A DNA stretch of 64,000 nt from positions 124,001 to 188,000 of the forward strand of contig NZ_VORT01000001.1 of assembly GCF_007997155.1 (NCBI RefSeq), read 5' to 3'. The DNA comes from Aequorivita antarctica (GTDB taxonomy: Bacteria > Bacteroidota > Bacteroidia > Flavobacteriales > Flavobacteriaceae). The notes under the pieces were generated by a model. It was given only the letters and a program-made list of their open reading frames with translations, ran no database searches and had not been told where the DNA came from. This document shows, piece after piece, positions 61,461-64,000 of this stretch. A program made the translations under genes and the position numbers. Each line of letters opens with the position of its first letter. The first letter of the stretch is position 1.

Positions 61461-62480
61461 ATGAAGAAAAATATATTAGAAATAGGACCATATTCGGCGG
61501 TTGGTGGTGTAAGTATTCATATTAAGAGACTTGCCGCTCTGTTAAAGGAGCAGCATAATTTTACTTTTATAGATGAATCTCCAAGAATTAAAGCTGACAC
61601 TGATGTATTTAACCTAAGAAGTAAAAATATAGGTAAATATTTTAAGTTGTTGAGTGGCGCCGACATTGTTCATATTCATACAGGTATTTTATGGCTTCAG
61701 TGTATACATATTTTTCTAGCTTTCATTTTTAGAAAAAAAACTATTGTTACAATTCACTCGCTGAGCAATCTTAACAATAAATATTCAATATGGATCACTC
61801 AATTATTTTTGTCATTAACCTCCAGAACAATTTTTGTTAGTAAGGAAATTTCAGAAAAATTTAAATTAAAAAATAAGATTATAATACCTGCTTTCATCCC
61901 CCCAGAGATATCTGAAGAAACAGATTTGCCTTTAGAAATTTCGACTATTCTAGAAAAGAATAAGGATAAAAAAATAATAGTAAATAACGCTTTTAAACTC
62001 GTTTTATATAACCAGCAGGATTTATACGGATTAGATTTGTTAATAGATGTTGCCCGTTCAATAAAAAGAGATCAAAAAAACTATAAAATAATTTTTGTAA
62101 TAGCTTCTATGGATGAAAAACTAAATCTGTATGATTATTATGCTCAAATAATTAAAGAAGAAAATTTAGAGGAAGAAATTTCCTTAATACCTTATTCCAT
62201 TTCTTTTGTAAAATTAATGATGGCGAGCGATCTGGTGGTCAGGGCAACAAATACAGATGGTGATGCACTGACAGTTAGAGAAGCACTATTTTTAAATAAA
62301 CCTATTATAGCGTCCGATGTTACCTTTAGGCCAGAGGGCACAATTTTGTTTGCAAATAGAGATAGTCAAGATTTGTATTTAAAGATTAATCAAGTTTTAG
62401 ATAAAGCAGCTAAGAACCAGGAGAGTTTTTTGAAAAATACAACACAATTTTATCTCGATAAGTATTCAGATATTTATTGA
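61461..62480 (+). CDS. Family 4-type glycosyltransferase
   Basis: A 339-residue retaining GT-B glycosyltransferase. The N-terminal domain starts with GPYSAVGGVSIHIKRLAALL and HIHTG; the C-terminal donor-binding domain has the acidic cluster DALTVREALFLNKPIIASDV (about 273-292). Sugar donor and acceptor are unknown. The gene is noticeably more AT-rich than its left neighbours, with long AAAAT runs and ATA Ile codons, which suggests a transferred or strain-variable segment starting here. Confidence 0.85.
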   Translation: MKKNILEIGPYSAVGGVSIHIKRLAALLKEQHNFTFIDESPRIKADTDVFNLRSKNIGKYFKLLSGADIVHIHTGILWLQCIHIFLAFIFRKKTIVTIHSLSNLNNKYSIWITQLFLSLTSRTIFVSKEISEKFKLKNKIIIPAFIPPEISEETDLPLEISTILEKNKDKKIIVNNAFKLVLYNQQDLYGLDLLIDVARSIKRDQKNYKIIFVIASMDEKLNLYDYYAQIIKEENLEEEISLIPYSISFVKLMMASDLVVRATNTDGDALTVREALFLNKPIIASDVTFRPEGTILFANRDSQDLYLKINQVLDKAAKNQESFLKNTTQFYLDKYSDIY

Positions 62481-62691
62481 TTTTTTCATTTATTGTTGTT
62501 TCAATAAGAAATAAAGAGGCTTCAATTCTGCCCTATTATTATTTATATTTGAATGGGTAATCAAAGCCTAAAAATTAAAAAACGGGTTAATTTATATCAG
62601 TTTATGAATATTATTACTCTAATACAAATTTGAATGCTCCAAGCCACAATTTTGAAAATATTATTGATTTACGTCTTGAAATAAAATACCT
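62481..62691. other. Gap between glycosyltransferase and oxidoreductase genes
   Basis: 211 nt of AT-rich sequence. I see no terminator, RNA gene or convincing promoter element in it. In a locus otherwise packed with overlapping genes the gap hints at a cassette boundary. Confidence 0.4.
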
Positions 62692-64000
62692 ATGGTTCAT
62701 ATTGTAAAATTTAAAGATATTGAATTTGACGAACTAGTTTCAATTGAACAGGAAGTTATTTTTGTTTCAGATAGGCCAGAGTTTACCAATAAATACAGGA
62801 AATTATTATTTTTCGCTTTTCGTGAGGGAATTTTTAGGACCTTTTATAAGATAAGATCTAAAACCAACCCAAAACTTAATTTAGAGAAACGATTTACGTT
62901 AATTATTATAAAGCATAAAAATTCTTTATATACAAACTTTAGTACCCAGACTACGGAAAATAAGGATGAGTTTGTAATAAATAACAACTTCACTAAAGTT
63001 CTAATCGTTCCAAAAATTAACGATATAACTTCCACACAAAAATTTAATCAGTTTGTAGAAGATGGGCAAAATGAAACGGATATTTCATTTAATATTAAGA
63101 CCCATCAATCCGATAGTAAAGTTGTAGCATCCCAAAAAGGAGTTTTCATATATGGTCTTGGGGATTATTCTAGAGTATATATAGCTCAGAATATAAAAAT
63201 GCTTTCTAAGATTTTCTGTGTAGATTATAGTCATCAACTTTCAAAATATTATTACCATAAGTTTGGTTATGAAAAATTCGGGATTATACCAGAAGATAGT
63301 TACCCATTCTTGCCCACAATAGAAAAGCCATTGGCAATTATTGCTACATATCATTCTGATCATACAAGGATTGCGAAGGAAATTTTTGATATTAACCCCA
63401 ACACATTTATTTTTATTGAAAAACCTCCGTGCGTTACGTTACAGGATATTAAAACTTTAGTAGCATTATATAATGATAATGCTTTAATTGAAATAGGATA
63501 TAACCGAAGATTTATACCCGTGAATCAAGAGATAAGAGCGGCAACATTTAAACAGCAAAAGATAATTAATATATCGGCGAAAGAAATTTTAATAAATGAA
63601 AGTCATTGGTATTTCTGGAAAAATCAAGGCACTCGCATAACGGGTAATCTTACTCACTGGATAGATCTGGCGGTTTATTGGATAAACGGTTCACCAATTG
63701 AAATTAATTTATTAAGCAGTCCGTCAAAAGATGAAACTATTGCTTTATCCATTCTGTTTTCTGAAGGATCGTTGGTAAACATAAGCGTTTCAGATAAAGG
63801 AAACTCCTTGCGTGGAGTGCAAGAACATATCGAAATTAGAACTGAGAATGAAACTTTTTTTATTGAAGACTATCTTAAATATACAAGGGTTAAGAGTGAT
63901 GGGTCTAAAACCACAAAAAGAAACCTCAAAAGAGATAAGGGTCATGATGCTATGTATAAGCACTTAACCAAGGTTTATAATAATGAAAAATCAATAACCT
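62692..64000 (+). CDS. Gfo/Idh/MocA-type oxidoreductase, incomplete at the right edge
   Basis: An open frame from ATG 62692 to the window end (436 codons) with no stop; the 3' end lies outside. The first ~150 residues (MVHIVKFKDIEFDELVS onward) are not recognisable. Residues about 150-270 form a Rossmann-like NAD domain with GVFIYGLGDYSRVYIAQNIK, followed by the family motifs FIEKPPC, IGYNRRFIPVN and HWIDLAVYWING. The EKP motif is characteristic of the family. Such enzymes modify nucleotide or lipid-linked sugars in polysaccharide loci. The strong AT bias matches the preceding gene. Confidence 0.8.
   Translation, partial: MVHIVKFKDIEFDELVSIEQEVIFVSDRPEFTNKYRKLLFFAFREGIFRTFYKIRSKTNPKLNLEKRFTLIIIKHKNSLYTNFSTQTTENKDEFVINNNFTKVLIVPKINDITSTQKFNQFVEDGQNETDISFNIKTHQSDSKVVASQKGVFIYGLGDYSRVYIAQNIKMLSKIFCVDYSHQLSKYYYHKFGYEKFGIIPEDSYPFLPTIEKPLAIIATYHSDHTRIAKEIFDINPNTFIFIEKPPCVTLQDIKTLVALYNDNALIEIGYNRRFIPVNQEIRAATFKQQKIINISAKEILINESHWYFWKNQGTRITGNLTHWIDLAVYWINGSPIEINLLSSPSKDETIALSILFSEGSLVNISVSDKGNSLRGVQEHIEIRTENETFFIEDYLKYTRVKSDGSKTTKRNLKRDKGHDAMYKHLTKVYNNEKSIT

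Noticed and set aside
1-64000. CRISPR array, insertion sequence, prophage, toxin-antitoxin or defence system
   Set aside because: Read for repeated spacers, transposases, integrases and nuclease/ATPase defence sets; none seen. The holin-superfamily gene has no phage neighbours.

Overview
This window looks like chromosomal DNA of a flavobacterium (phylum Bacteroidota, family Flavobacteriaceae). The case rests on several signs. The DNA is AT-rich. Purine-rich ribosome-binding sites are almost absent. Many genes are preceded by the Bacteroidota sigma-A -7 element TAnnTTTG. TTG and GTG starts are frequent. Bacteroidota-typical families are present (DUF4175, DUF4837, DUF6909-like, GIN/DUF2807, a TonB-receptor-type barrel with a carboxypeptidase-regulatory N-domain). 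I cannot assign genus or species with confidence.

Layout. 0-10.6 kb holds housekeeping and envelope genes: methylmalonyl-CoA epimerase, rbfA, an FtsX/LolE-type permease, an FAD/NAD oxidoreductase, a tRNA-dihydrouridine synthase, a large outer-membrane barrel, lepA, a small lipoprotein and a CPA-type antiporter with a TrkA-N domain. 10.7-18.2 kb holds secreted hydrolases: an MBL-fold hydrolase, an S8 protease lipoprotein translationally coupled to an M1 peptidase, a strong terminator, then rnpA, a DUF4349 lipoprotein and an S41 protease. 18.2-21.7 kb has small membrane and enzyme genes plus a minus-strand operon rpiB - CDF transporter - elaA-like. 21.69-22.34 kb is the only gene-free stretch over 300 nt; it is very AT-rich with repeated TGTTRATAA-like words.

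22.3-45.8 kb is mostly plus-strand core functions: rnr, GIN protein, LysE transporter, tRNA-Cys, folB, glnS, a three-gene envelope-stress-like operon, an SPFH protein, gltX, a 1130-residue DUF4175 protein overlapping ybeY, mnmG flanked by two consensus parS (ParB-binding) sites, a methyltransferase, a delta-prime-like clamp-loader subunit, pgk, a LysM lytic transglycosylase, a DUF4837 lipoprotein and tatA. 45.9-64 kb starts with an M23 peptidase, a GH3 protein and a DUF6909-like protein. It then becomes a surface-polysaccharide locus: rfbBACD (dTDP-rhamnose), a Wzz-like protein, wecBC (UDP-ManNAc uronate), a Wzx flippase, two Wzy/WaaL-type proteins around an SGNH hydrolase, a glycosyltransferase, and a Gfo/Idh/MocA oxidoreductase that runs off the right edge.

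Most notable non-genic signals: (1) two 16-bp parS palindromes bracketing mnmG, implying the chromosome-partition/origin region is near; (2) a similar ~90-nt leader with an inverted repeat in front of three unrelated exported or membrane-protein genes; (3) a short palindromic repeat family with one copy between genes and one apparently inside gltX with co-varying stem ends; (4) promoters placed so close to start codons (rbfA, delta-prime, DUF6909-like) that transcripts should be leaderless or nearly so. I found no CRISPR array, prophage, insertion sequence or recognisable defence system.
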